This document shows, piece after piece, positions 34,186-41,841 of a DNA stretch of 64,000 nt. The notes beneath the pieces were generated by a model, which was given only the letters and a program-made list of their open reading frames with translations, did not search any database and was not told where the DNA came from. Each line of letters begins with the position of its first letter. Within the stretch, counting starts at the first letter, position 1. The position numbers were made by a program, and so were the translations under genes. Location of the stretch: contig NZ_OBEJ01000003.1 in NCBI RefSeq assembly GCF_900215575.1, forward strand, positions 310,001 to 374,000, given 5' to 3'. The DNA comes from Natronoarchaeum philippinense. Lineage in GTDB: Archaea > Halobacteriota > Halobacteria > Halobacteriales > Natronoarchaeaceae.

Positions 34186-34467
34186 GTGACAGACGTTTCC
34201 GAACTGGCCGCCGACCTCCACGAGCAGTTGCGAGCGACCGAGCAACGCCCTGTCGATCGGACCGCCAGCCGCTGGATCGGGGAGGCCCAAGCCGTCGCCG
34301 CCGACGTTGCCGAGGGCGATCCGCCCGAGTCGGTCGTCCGCGAGCGAATCGGCCACGTCGATCGGTTGCTCTCGGAGGTCGAAACCGTCGGCGACGAGCA
34401 GGCCAAAGCGCACGTCGAACGAGCCGACGAACTAGCCGATGAGATCCTCGACCGACTGGAAATGTGA
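34186..34467 (+). CDS. Conserved haloarchaeal hypothetical protein, helical
   Basis: A 93-aa acidic protein starting at GTG 34186, predicted to be almost all helix (SELAADLHEQLRATEQ, RWIGEAQAVAADVAEG, VRERIGHVDRLLSEVETV, AHVERADELADEILDRL), with heptad-like spacing of leucines, so it may form a helical bundle. It is divergent from the beta-propeller gene. An in-frame upstream start would add a short Arg/Ser-rich stretch and is not preferred. Function is unknown. Confidence 0.65.
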   Translation: MTDVSELAADLHEQLRATEQRPVDRTASRWIGEAQAVAADVAEGDPPESVVRERIGHVDRLLSEVETVGDEQAKAHVERADELADEILDRLEM

Positions 34468-34493
34468 CGCCGGTCGGTCGTCGGCGTCCGGAC

Positions 34494-34502
34494 GTTTATA
34501 TC
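34494..34502 (+). promoter_or_regulatory. Orphan TATA box, possible ncRNA promoter
   Basis: GTTTATATC is among the best TATA matches in the window but no ORF follows: the first ATG is closed after two codons. Transcription would begin near 34525 and run into the end of the convergent glmM-like gene. The region downstream contains hairpins GCGG-CCCG-CCGC and GCGG-N9-CCGC. A small non-coding RNA or an antisense RNA is possible. Confidence 0.4.
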
Positions 34503-34623
34503 CGATCGAGCGGCGAGCGCCGGCATGATCTGAGAACGGTCCCGGCGCGGTCGAGCGGTTGTGCGGCCCGCCGCGTCGGACGATGCGGTTCCCAGTGCCG
34601 CCTGCACGCCCCTCTCGCCCGCT

Positions 34624-35937
34624 TCAGGCGCGAGCGTCCGCGAGGATACCCATCGCTTCCTCCAGCACTGCGTCGGCCGCATCTGGCTCCCGGGCTTCGG
34701 CAGTTACCCGAACGAGCGGCTGCGTTCCGCTCGCGCGCACGAGGAACCAGCCCTCGTCCATATCCACGCGGACGCCGTCCAGCGTCTCGACGCCGTCGTA
34801 GCGGTCCGCAACGAGCCCCTCGACACGCTCCATAACCCTCCCTTTCTCGTCGGTCTCGACGTTCTCCCGTCGGATCGGATACGTTTCGACGCCGTCGGCC
34901 AACTCCGCGAGCGGGCCGCGGCGGGCGACCAGCGCGGCCAGCCGGCACGCCGCCAGCGGGCCGTCGGGACACAGCGTCTCCTCTGGCCAGATCCACGCCC
35001 CGCTCGGCTCGCCGCCGAAGGCGACCCCCGACTCGCTCGCTCGTTCGGCGACGTACACGTCCCCGACCGGCGTGCGCGTCGTCTCGGCGCCGACCGAGGC
35101 CAGCGCGTCGGCCACCGCGAGGCTGGTGTCGACCGGCACCGCGACGCGGTCGCCCGACGCCGCGGCTTCGCGGCCGAACAGCGCGAGCAGCACGTCGCCC
35201 GAGAGAAAGGTACCGTCGCCCGCCACTGCTCGCATCCGGTCGGCGTCGCCGTCGTGGGCGATCCCCAGATCGGCGTCCGTCGCGGCGACCGTCGCCGCGA
35301 GGGTCCCGCAGTGCTCCGGGGTCGGCTCGCTCGGCCGGCCCGGGAAACTGCCGTCGGGCTGTGCGTTGAGCGTCTCGACCGAACAGCACAGTTCCGCCAG
35401 CGCGTCGGCGGTGACGCCGCCGGCGCCGTTGCCCACGTCGACGACGACCGACAGCGACTCGTCGATCGAGACGGCCTCGGTAAGCGCTTCGACGTGGCGC
35501 TCGCGGGCGCCGTCCCAGTGCGAGCGCTCGCCCTGTCCGGTCCAGTCGGCCAAATCCCACGCCTCCTCGCGGACGCGGCGCTCGATCGTTGTCCGGCGCT
35601 CCTCGTCGAACGCCTGTCCGCTCGGCGTCCAGAGCTTGATGCCGTTGTCCGGCGCCGGATTGTGCGAGGCGGTGATCGATACCCCGGCGTCGGCGTCGCG
35701 CCAGCCGACCGCTCGCGCGACCGTCGGCGTCGCGGCCAGCCCGAGGTCGATCACGTCCGCGCCACACTCCCGCGCTCCCGCCGCGAGCGCGTCGGTCAGC
35801 ACGCGCCCGCTCTCGCGGGGGTCCCGTCCCACCACGATCCGATCGGCGTCGATACCGACGGCTCGCCCCACCGACAGCGCGAGTTCGGCGGTGACCGTCT
35901 CGCCGACCGGCCCGCGGATACCGCTCGTTCCGAACAT
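34624..35937 (-). CDS. glmM: Phosphohexomutase, GlmM-like
   Basis: A 437-aa alpha-D-phosphohexomutase of four domains. The phosphoserine loop is TASHNPAPDNG (residues about 89-99), the magnesium loop HDGDADR and the sugar-binding loop GGEPSGA; the C-terminal phosphate-binding loop is VRASGTQPLVRV. The start FGTSGIRGPVG is typical of the archaeal GlmM/phosphomannomutase group. GEPSGA differs from the GEQSGH of bacterial GlmM, so the sugar (glucosamine, mannose or glucose phosphate) is not fixed by sequence. A paralogue lies 2.7 kb away. Confidence 0.85.
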   Translation of the reverse strand: MFGTSGIRGPVGETVTAELALSVGRAVGIDADRIVVGRDPRESGRVLTDALAAGARECGADVIDLGLAATPTVARAVGWRDADAGVSITASHNPAPDNGIKLWTPSGQAFDEERRTTIERRVREEAWDLADWTGQGERSHWDGARERHVEALTEAVSIDESLSVVVDVGNGAGGVTADALAELCCSVETLNAQPDGSFPGRPSEPTPEHCGTLAATVAATDADLGIAHDGDADRMRAVAGDGTFLSGDVLLALFGREAAASGDRVAVPVDTSLAVADALASVGAETTRTPVGDVYVAERASESGVAFGGEPSGAWIWPEETLCPDGPLAACRLAALVARRGPLAELADGVETYPIRRENVETDEKGRVMERVEGLVADRYDGVETLDGVRVDMDEGWFLVRASGTQPLVRVTAEAREPDAADAVLEEAMGILADARA

Positions 35938-36033
35938 ATCCTATACGGGAGCGGGGTGCGACAAAAAGAGCGGGTATCGCCCTCGCCGTTCGCGCTCGTC
36001 AACCTTTTTGGGCCGCCCCGACCACTGACAGGC

Positions 36034-36720
36034 ATGAAATCGAGCGGCGGATCGACGGCGGCGAAGCGCCGTGCAGGCCAGAGCGCGGCCGAAGCGGTCG
36101 AGGATGGGATGGTCGTCGGACTCGGAACCGGCAGCACGGCAGCTCACGCCATCCGAGCGATCGGCGACATGGTCGCCGACGGGCTGGACATCCGAGGCGT
36201 CCCGACCTCGTTTCAGTCACGGCAACTGGCGATCGAAGCAGGAATTCCCCTTGCTGACCTTGACGAAGTCGACGGTGTCGACGTAGCGATCGACGGCGCC
36301 GATCAGGTCGCCGGCGGTCAGTTGATCAAGGGCGGCGGCGCGGCCCACGCCCGGGAAAAGATCGTCGACGCCGCGGCCGACGAACTGCTGATCGTCGTCG
36401 ATCCCGGAAAGCTCGCCGACCGACTCGACCACCCCGTTCCCGTGGAGGTACTGCCGGCCGCGCGGCCGGTCGCCACCGAGCAGATCGTCGCGCTGGACGG
36501 CGAGTCGGCGCTTCGGTCGGCCGAGCGCAAGGACGGCCCGGTCGTCACCGACAACGGCAACGTCGTGCTCGACTGCGAATTTGGCGTCGTTGAGGACCCC
36601 GCGAATCTGGCCGCTGAGTTGTCGGCCATCCCCGGCGTTGTCGAGCACGGCCTGTTCGTCGATCTGGCCGACGAGATCCACGTCGGCCGCGAGGACGGCG
36701 TCGACATCAGGACGCCGTAG
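36034..36720 (+). CDS. rpiA: Ribose-5-phosphate isomerase A
   Basis: Interconverts ribulose 5-phosphate and ribose 5-phosphate (228 aa). The GLGTGSTAAHAI loop (about 29-40), VAIDGADQV and IKGGGAAHAREKIV (with the catalytic residues) and TDNGNVVLDC are conserved. ATG 36034 gives the normal N terminus. The gene is divergent from glmM and, with prs at 32357, provides the route from pentose phosphates to PRPP. Confidence 0.95.
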   Translation: MKSSGGSTAAKRRAGQSAAEAVEDGMVVGLGTGSTAAHAIRAIGDMVADGLDIRGVPTSFQSRQLAIEAGIPLADLDEVDGVDVAIDGADQVAGGQLIKGGGAAHAREKIVDAAADELLIVVDPGKLADRLDHPVPVEVLPAARPVATEQIVALDGESALRSAERKDGPVVTDNGNVVLDCEFGVVEDPANLAAELSAIPGVVEHGLFVDLADEIHVGREDGVDIRTP

Positions 36721-36821
36721 CGCGGCTCGTTGACGCCGCTGCTTGGCTCGCGTGCGTGGATCGGTCGACCGTTCGGTCGATGTGTCGCAGGATAGCGCTA
36801 CCGCTCGTCGATCGGCGTCGA

Positions 36822-36832
36822 TAAAAAATGTA
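36822..36832 (-). terminator. T-run terminator of the histone-fold gene
   Basis: Minus-strand ACATTTTTTATC about 15 bases after the stop codon at 36847, a simple archaeal-type terminator between two convergent genes. Confidence 0.5.
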
Positions 36833-36846
36833 GCAGAGGGACCTGC

Positions 36847-37014
36847 TTACAGGTCGCGCGGCTGGACCGTCTTCCGGTCGTTGGCCTCGGCGCGGCGGGC
36901 GGCGTCCTCGAGCAGCTCGTCGACCTCTTCGTCGAGGGCGTCGTAGAAATCCGATGCGACGTTCTTGTCGTCGAGCGCTTCCTTCACGGCGGCTTTGACA
37001 ATGAGGTCTGCCAT
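36847..37014 (-). CDS. DUF1931-type histone-fold miniprotein
   Basis: A 55-aa protein from ATG 37014, matching the short archaeal histone-like DUF1931 family: LIVKAAVKEALDD, then DFYDALDEEVDELLEDAARRAEAN and the end RKTVQPRDL, which looks like the loop 2 (K-T-V-x-P) to helix 3 region of a histone fold. DNA or partner binding is inferred, not shown. A strong TATA box 28 bases before the ATG predicts a leaderless, well-expressed transcript. Confidence 0.8.
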   Translation of the reverse strand: MADLIVKAAVKEALDDKNVASDFYDALDEEVDELLEDAARRAEANDRKTVQPRDL

Positions 37015-37037
37015 ACGACCTGACATTGAAAACCACC

Positions 37038-37047
37038 GTTTATAAAC
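37038..37047 (-). promoter_or_regulatory. TATA box of the histone-fold gene
   Basis: GTTTATAAAC, a symmetric TATA box 24-33 bases before ATG 37014; one of the strongest promoter matches in the window. Confidence 0.65.
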
Positions 37048-37215
37048 GTTCCCAAATCGTCCGGAGAGCGGGCCTGTATCCGGCATCCTGTCGCCCGTTG
37101 CCGGACGGATGACAGTATTCGACACACCCGGTGGTCGGCGTTCTTTAGTACTAGTCGACCGCTCGATTGCGTCCCGAAACGACATCTAGGAGTAGATCGA
37201 GCTAGGACTGGCTGT

Positions 37216-37974
37216 ATGCGCGAACTACTGGAAGCGGTCGCAAGCGGCGAGCTAACCCCCGCAGAGGCGGAGGCGCAACTCGCCGGCTACACGACCACCG
37301 AAGCGGGACGGTTCGACGCGGCCCGCCAACAGCGCCGCGGCGTCCCCGAGGCAGTGTACGCTGAGGGCAAGACTGCTGGAGAGGTCGTAGATCTGTTGCT
37401 GGCGTCGCTCAAGACGACCGGGCGGGCCATCGCAACGCGGGCGAGCGACGAGCAGGTCGAGGCCGTGCGAGCCGCACTCGACGACGCCGACCTCGACGCC
37501 AGTGTTCGGTGGCGAGATCGGGCCGGCGTGCTCCTCGTCCACGGACCGGACTACGAGCCGCCGGATGTCGACGCCACGGTCCGAGTCGTCACCGGCGGGA
37601 CCGTCGACCGCGGGCCGGCCGGCGAGGCGCGTGCGATCGCCGCCGAGATGGGTGCAACGGTCGATCTAGTCGAAGATGTCGGCGTCGCTGGCATCGCCCG
37701 CCTGCTCGATCATCTCGACGATCTGCGCGAGGCCGACGTGCTCGTCGTCGCGGCCGGTCGGGAAGGCGCGCTCCCGACCGTCGTCGCCGGCCTCGTCGAT
37801 ACACCGGTGATCGGCCTGCCGACCGCGAACGGCTACGGCCACGGCGGCGACGGCGAGGCGGCGCTGGCTGGGATGCTACAGTCCTGTACCGTCCTCTCGA
37901 CGGTCAACGTCAACGCAGGATTCGTCGCCGGCGCACAGGCGGGGCTGATCGCTCGGGCCATCGGCGACGAGTGA
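37216..37974 (+). CDS. larB: LarB-type pyridinium-3,5-biscarboxylic acid mononucleotide synthase
   Basis: A 252-aa protein related to the PurE class. In LarB the reaction makes the first intermediate of the nickel-pincer cofactor from nicotinic acid adenine dinucleotide. The C-terminal half shows the PurE-like core: VTGGTVDRGPAGEARAIAAEMG, LVVAAGREGALPTVVAGLVDTPVIGLPTANGYG and TVNVNAGFVAG. No larA, larC or larE is present in this window, so the link to the cofactor rests on homology alone. Confidence 0.87.
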   Translation: MRELLEAVASGELTPAEAEAQLAGYTTTEAGRFDAARQQRRGVPEAVYAEGKTAGEVVDLLLASLKTTGRAIATRASDEQVEAVRAALDDADLDASVRWRDRAGVLLVHGPDYEPPDVDATVRVVTGGTVDRGPAGEARAIAAEMGATVDLVEDVGVAGIARLLDHLDDLREADVLVVAAGREGALPTVVAGLVDTPVIGLPTANGYGHGGDGEAALAGMLQSCTVLSTVNVNAGFVAGAQAGLIARAIGDE

Positions 37975-38078
37975 CGGCGAGTCCCGTCTGTCCCGGTAGC
38001 AGCTCTCCGCCAAACTTGTCTTTTTGAATCGCAAACTCCAGTTTCCCTCTGCGGAAATATGAGGGGGTTTTCAGAAGG

Positions 38079-38087
38079 ATATTTATT
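38079..38087 (+). promoter_or_regulatory. TATA box of the small zinc-finger gene
   Basis: ATATTTATT about 52-60 bases before ATG 38139. Between the two lies an inverted repeat GTACG-N8-CGTAC (38104-38121) that could be an operator or a 5' hairpin. Confidence 0.45.
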
Positions 38088-38138
38088 GTATGAGCACATA
38101 GCTGTACGTGCCGGCGCGTACCGTGCCGGATGTACCCA

Positions 38139-38282
38139 ATGCCCACGTGTGACCACTGCGACGCGCACGTTTCCGACCGGTTCGAACGAGTGTTCGCCGA
38201 CAAGCACGGCCGCATCTTCGCGTGTCCGAGCTGTTCGGCGAACGCAGGTATCGCCGAGGCAGCGCGACAGCGAGCCCGCTGA
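38139..38282 (+). CDS. 47-aa zinc-finger microprotein (DUF7563-like)
   Basis: Start ATG 38139, stop TGA 38280-38282. Two CxxC pairs (CDHC near residue 4 and CPSC near residue 29) should bind one zinc ion; the segment between them (VSDRFERVFADKHGRIFAC) and the helical Ala/Arg tail match a common haloarchaeal family of zinc microproteins. A TATA box 55 bases upstream supports expression. The partner and role are unknown. Confidence 0.72.
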   Translation: MPTCDHCDAHVSDRFERVFADKHGRIFACPSCSANAGIAEAARQRAR

Positions 38283-38360
38283 GTGTCGGACCGCTCGGCC
38301 TGCGCCGCTGAGTGATCACCACGCGAAGCCTTTCTGTGCCCCCGCCCCGACCGACAATCC

Positions 38361-38609
38361 GTGAGTGACCACTACGTCTACGTGCTGGAGTGTGCCGATG
38401 GGACCTTCTACACCGGCTACACCACCGATGTCGAGCGCCGCGTCGCCGAGCACGACGCCGGAGAGGGGGCCAAGTACACGCGCGGTCGCACGCCGGTCGA
38501 ACTCGTCCACACCGAACGCTTCGACTCGCGGTCGGCCGCGATGTCCCGGGAGTACGAACTCAAACAGCTCTCCCGTCCCGCCAAAGAGCGCCTCGTCGAC
38601 GCCGAGTGA
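38361..38609 (+). CDS. GIY-YIG nuclease family protein
   Basis: An 82-aa single GIY-YIG domain from GTG 38361. The two-strand signature appears as YVYVLEC...YTGYT (residues about 5-20), followed by the helix [12 protein letters not shown] with the family arginine, [12 protein letters not shown] and the conserved glutamate in [11 protein letters not shown]. It matches the UPF0213/YhbQ group. DNA structure-specific cleavage is suspected for this group. Confidence 0.85.
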   Translation: MSDHYVYVLECADGTFYTGYTTDVERRVAEHDAGEGAKYTRGRTPVELVHTERFDSRSAAMSREYELKQLSRPAKERLVDAE

Positions 38610-38657
38610 TCGGCGCGCCACCACCGTCTTTTTCGCACCGGCTCTCGAAGCGAGCGT

Positions 38658-40037
38658 ATGGACACGGCGATATCGTTCGGGACCGACGGCTGGCGAGCGA
38701 CCCTAGAGGAGTTCACGGCGCCCCGCGTCCGAATGGTCGGACAGGCGGTCGTCGACTACCTCGACGCGGTTGGGCGCGGCGACGAACCGATCGTCGTCGG
38801 CTACGACGCCCGCGAGACCTCTGAGGGGTTCGCCAAGGAACTGGCTCGGGTGCTCGCGGCCGGCGGCCACGACGTCTTGGTCCCCGAGCGCGACCGGCCG
38901 ACGCCGCTGGTCGCGTGGGCGATCGTCGACCGCGATCTGGCGGGCGGGCTGATGGTGACGGCCTCGCACAACCCGCCGGAGTACAACGGCGTCAAGTTCA
39001 TCCCCGAGGACGGCGCGCCGGCGCTGCCGGAGGTCACCGACCGGATCATGGACAACCTCCGGGAACCCGATCCGTTACCCGAGTCCGATCACGGGAGCGT
39101 CCGCCGGGTCGATCTGGTCGAATCCCACGCCGAACAGGTGCTCGATCTGGTCGACGCCGATCTCTCCGAGGTGACAGTCGCCTACGACGCGATGCACGGC
39201 AGCGGCCGCGGGACGACCGACGCCCTGCTCGAACGGGCCGGTGCGACCGTCCAGCGGCGTCGCTGCGAGCGCGACCCCGACTTCGGCGGCGTCTCGCCCG
39301 AGCCGAGCGCCGAACATCTCGACGGACTCGTCGACGCCGTCGCGTCGGGCGACGCCGATCTCGGGATCGCCAACGACGGCGATTCCGACCGCGTCGCCGT
39401 CGTGACGCCCGAGCGAGGCTTTCTCGACGAGAACCTGCTCTTTGCTGCGCTGTACGACTACTTACTGGAAGCCCAGTCCGGCCCGGCGGTCCGGTCGGTC
39501 TCGACGACGTTCCTGATCGACGAGGTGGCCCAGTCCCACGGCGAGGATGTCGTCGAGACGCCCGTCGGCTTCAAGTGGGTCGCCCGAGCGATGGCCGAGC
39601 ACGACGCCCTGATCGGCGGCGAGGAGAGCGGCGGCTTCACCGTCCGCGGGCACGTGCGCGAGAAAGACGGTGTGCTGGCGGCCCTGCTCGCCGCGGCCGC
39701 CGAGGCCGAGGAGTCGCTCGACGAGCGAGTCGACCGCCTGCTCGCCGAGCACGGCGACATCGTCCCGGGGAAGGTAAGCGTCGACTGTCCCGACGACCGC
39801 AAACCCGGCGCGATGGCGGCGGTCGAGAATAATCTGCCCGACGAGGTCGCCGGCCGCGCCGTCGCCGACACCAGTACCGTCGACGGCGTCAAGCTCCTGC
39901 TGGAGGACGGCTCGTGGGTGCTCGTCCGACCGAGTGGCACCGAGCCGAAGCTCCGGGTGTACGCCGAGGCCGGGAGCGTCGACGCCGTCGACGCCCTGCT
40001 CGCAGACGGGCGCGAACTGGTCGAATCGGCCGTCTAA
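38658..40037 (+). CDS. Phosphoglucomutase/phosphomannomutase
   Basis: A 459-aa phosphohexomutase. Domain motifs in order: ISFGTDGWRA start, catalytic serine loop TASHNPPEYNGVKF (about 100-113), magnesium loop NDGDSDR, sugar loop GGEESGGF and phosphate loop VRPSGTEPKLRV. The GEESGG loop fits the PGM/PMM type and differs from GEPSGA in the paralogue at 34624, so the two probably use different sugars. It lies 48 bases behind the GIY-YIG gene. Confidence 0.87.
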   Translation: MDTAISFGTDGWRATLEEFTAPRVRMVGQAVVDYLDAVGRGDEPIVVGYDARETSEGFAKELARVLAAGGHDVLVPERDRPTPLVAWAIVDRDLAGGLMVTASHNPPEYNGVKFIPEDGAPALPEVTDRIMDNLREPDPLPESDHGSVRRVDLVESHAEQVLDLVDADLSEVTVAYDAMHGSGRGTTDALLERAGATVQRRRCERDPDFGGVSPEPSAEHLDGLVDAVASGDADLGIANDGDSDRVAVVTPERGFLDENLLFAALYDYLLEAQSGPAVRSVSTTFLIDEVAQSHGEDVVETPVGFKWVARAMAEHDALIGGEESGGFTVRGHVREKDGVLAALLAAAAEAEESLDERVDRLLAEHGDIVPGKVSVDCPDDRKPGAMAAVENNLPDEVAGRAVADTSTVDGVKLLLEDGSWVLVRPSGTEPKLRVYAEAGSVDAVDALLADGRELVESAV

Positions 40038-40049
40038 GCCGTCTGTCGC

Positions 40050-40445
40050 TCACTCCAGAACGCCTTCGAATCGCTCGCTTTCCTCCGCAATCGGCTCGAT
40101 GGCAAAGCCCAGCGACTCGTAGAACGACCGAACGTCGGCGTCGAACGCGGCCGTCAGCGGGCCGTACTTCGTGCGGGCGTACTCGATCAGCGCCGTCCCG
40201 ACGCCCCGGCCGCGGCGTCGACGCCGGACTGCGATCGCGTCGATGTGTGCGCCGTCCGACCGTGGGTCGAGCACGGCGACGCCGACGACGCGTCCGTCGA
40301 CGACGGCGACCAGCACGTCGCCGGCGTCGAGCCGTTCGTCGACACGTTCGACAGCCAGCACGGCGGCGTCGAGCAGGCGCCGGACGGCGAGTCGATCCTC
40401 GTCGGTCGCCGGGCGGACATCGCTGTCGAGGCCGTGTCTGTCCAC
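40050..40445 (-). CDS. GNAT-family N-acetyltransferase
   Basis: A 131-aa acyl-CoA-dependent acetyltransferase. The acetyl-CoA binding motif A is IDAIAVRRRRRGRGVGTALIEYA (Q/R-x2-G-x-G/A type, residues about 68-90), and the C-terminal SFYESLGF is motif B. The substrate is unknown. It is convergent with the phosphomutase. Confidence 0.85.
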   Translation of the reverse strand: MDRHGLDSDVRPATDEDRLAVRRLLDAAVLAVERVDERLDAGDVLVAVVDGRVVGVAVLDPRSDGAHIDAIAVRRRRRGRGVGTALIEYARTKYGPLTAAFDADVRSFYESLGFAIEPIAEESERFEGVLE

Positions 40446-40605
40446 GTCAGTCCGGGCGGCGGCGTCGAACTTGGTCGTTACGACGGCGACTTGACGCCGC
40501 GGGGCGACCGATAATTCACCCGCACACCGGTCCGAGAGGCCGTCTCACGGGAGCTACCCGCAACGCTCGGGAAGGCTTTTACAGTCTGAGCCACTACCGC
40601 GATGT

Positions 40606-41154
40606 ATGCAGCACGTGAAGATTCCGCAGGACCGAATCGGGGTGTTGATCGGTGAGGGTGGTGCGACGCTGCGCGAGATCGAGCAGCGAGCCGAAGTCCG
40701 TCTCGACGTCGATTCCGAGAACGGCTCGGTCGGCATCGAGAAGACGGGCGATCCCGTCACGGCGCTCAAAGGGCCCGACATCGTCCGCGCGATCGGCCGC
40801 GGGTTCGCGCCCGAGGACGCCATGTCTCTACTCGACGACGAGATGATGATGTTCGATCTCATCGACGTCGACGCCGCCGCGCGCAACAAGAACGACCTCA
40901 AGCGCAAGAAGGGCCGGCTCATCGGCGAGAACGGCCGCACCCGCGAACTGATGGAGGAACTGACCGGCGCGTCGGTCGTCATCTACGGCACGACGCTGGG
41001 GACGATCGGCGGCCCTCAGCAGGTCGAGGCCGTCCGCGAAGCCGCTGAGATGATCCTCGACGGCGCCCCCCACGGCGCGGTGTACTCGTTCCTCGAACGC
41101 AAGCACAACGAGCTGAAACGCCAAGGGATGGAGTACCACCAGTTCACCGGCTGA
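40606..41154 (+). CDS. KH-domain RNA-binding protein (Dim2/Pno1-like)
   Basis: A 182-aa protein with two KH domains: the first has the GxxG loop in RIGVLIGEGGATL (about 10-22), the second in KGRLIGENGRTREL (about 102-115). This is the archaeal Dim2/Krr1 family that acts in 3'-end maturation of 16S rRNA with RIO kinases and aIF1A, both encoded 14 kb upstream. MSLLDDEMMMFDLID between the domains is typical. It has a normal length. Confidence 0.9.
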   Translation: MQHVKIPQDRIGVLIGEGGATLREIEQRAEVRLDVDSENGSVGIEKTGDPVTALKGPDIVRAIGRGFAPEDAMSLLDDEMMMFDLIDVDAAARNKNDLKRKKGRLIGENGRTRELMEELTGASVVIYGTTLGTIGGPQQVEAVREAAEMILDGAPHGAVYSFLERKHNELKRQGMEYHQFTG

Positions 41155-41210
41155 CAGGCCTTTCTCCCCGACACAACGGTCTTTTCCGTCGCTGGCGCCT
41201 ATCACCGGCG

Positions 41211-41684
41211 ATGACCGACGATTTCTCGACCGGCCGACGCAAACTCCTCCAGAGCGCCGGCGCCGGCGGCACGGCGCTGCTCGCCGGCTGTAGCGAGCGG
41301 CTCGGACTCGCACAGAACGACAGCGACGGCGACGGCCAGCGCGAGGTCGGCGTCGTCGTCGCCGCCGACCAGCAGGCGCTCTTGGAGGCCCAGAGCGAGG
41401 CCCAGCAGGGCGTCCAGTCGGGCAACCTCACCCAGCAGGAGGCCACCGAACAGTATCGACAGCGCCAGCGTGAGTTGCTCGAACAGGCGATCGAGTCGCT
41501 GACCGAGTCGCTTTCGTCCTCGGTCACCGTCGAACAGCGCTACTCGCAACTCGGCGCCGTCGTCATCTCGGGGCCCGCAGACGCCCTGCTCGATACGCTC
41601 GAACTCGAGAGCACCCAGTCGCTGGTGCTCGCCAGTCGGATCGAGGCCGCGGCGTCGTCATCGACCTCGGCGAACTCCTCGTAG
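41211..41684 (+). CDS. Predicted Tat lipoprotein, coiled-coil, unknown function
   Basis: A 157-aa protein with a Tat motif GRRKLLQ (residues 8-14) and lipobox LLAGC (Cys27), so it is probably exported folded and lipid-anchored. The mature part is rich in Gln and Glu (about 45-105), with a predicted long helix AQSEAQQGVQSG...QYRQRQRELLEQAIESL, and ends in a Ser/Ala tail. No enzymatic motif. It precedes the thermosome gene but is separated by 157 bases and has no obvious link to it. Confidence 0.72.
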   Translation: MTDDFSTGRRKLLQSAGAGGTALLAGCSERLGLAQNDSDGDGQREVGVVVAADQQALLEAQSEAQQGVQSGNLTQQEATEQYRQRQRELLEQAIESLTESLSSSVTVEQRYSQLGAVVISGPADALLDTLELESTQSLVLASRIEAAASSSTSANSS

Positions 41685-41807
41685 CGCGGTCTGGAGTCTG
41701 GTTTTCGCGGTGGCTTGGGATATTGCCTTATGAATGGGCGTCTCGGCAGCGCCTGTCGACCGCTACGTCTACCGTGTTACTCGTCTACACACCGCTTGGA
41801 ACAAAGG

Positions 41808-41817
41808 ATTTATATAG
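41808..41817 (+). promoter_or_regulatory. TATA box of the thermosome gene
   Basis: ATTTATATAG, 25-34 bases before ATG 41842, preceded by the purine-rich ACAAAGG in the BRE position. This matches strong, heat-inducible haloarchaeal chaperonin promoters in layout. Confidence 0.65.
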
Positions 41818-41841
41818 AATGGCAATCAATCGTCTACCGAC

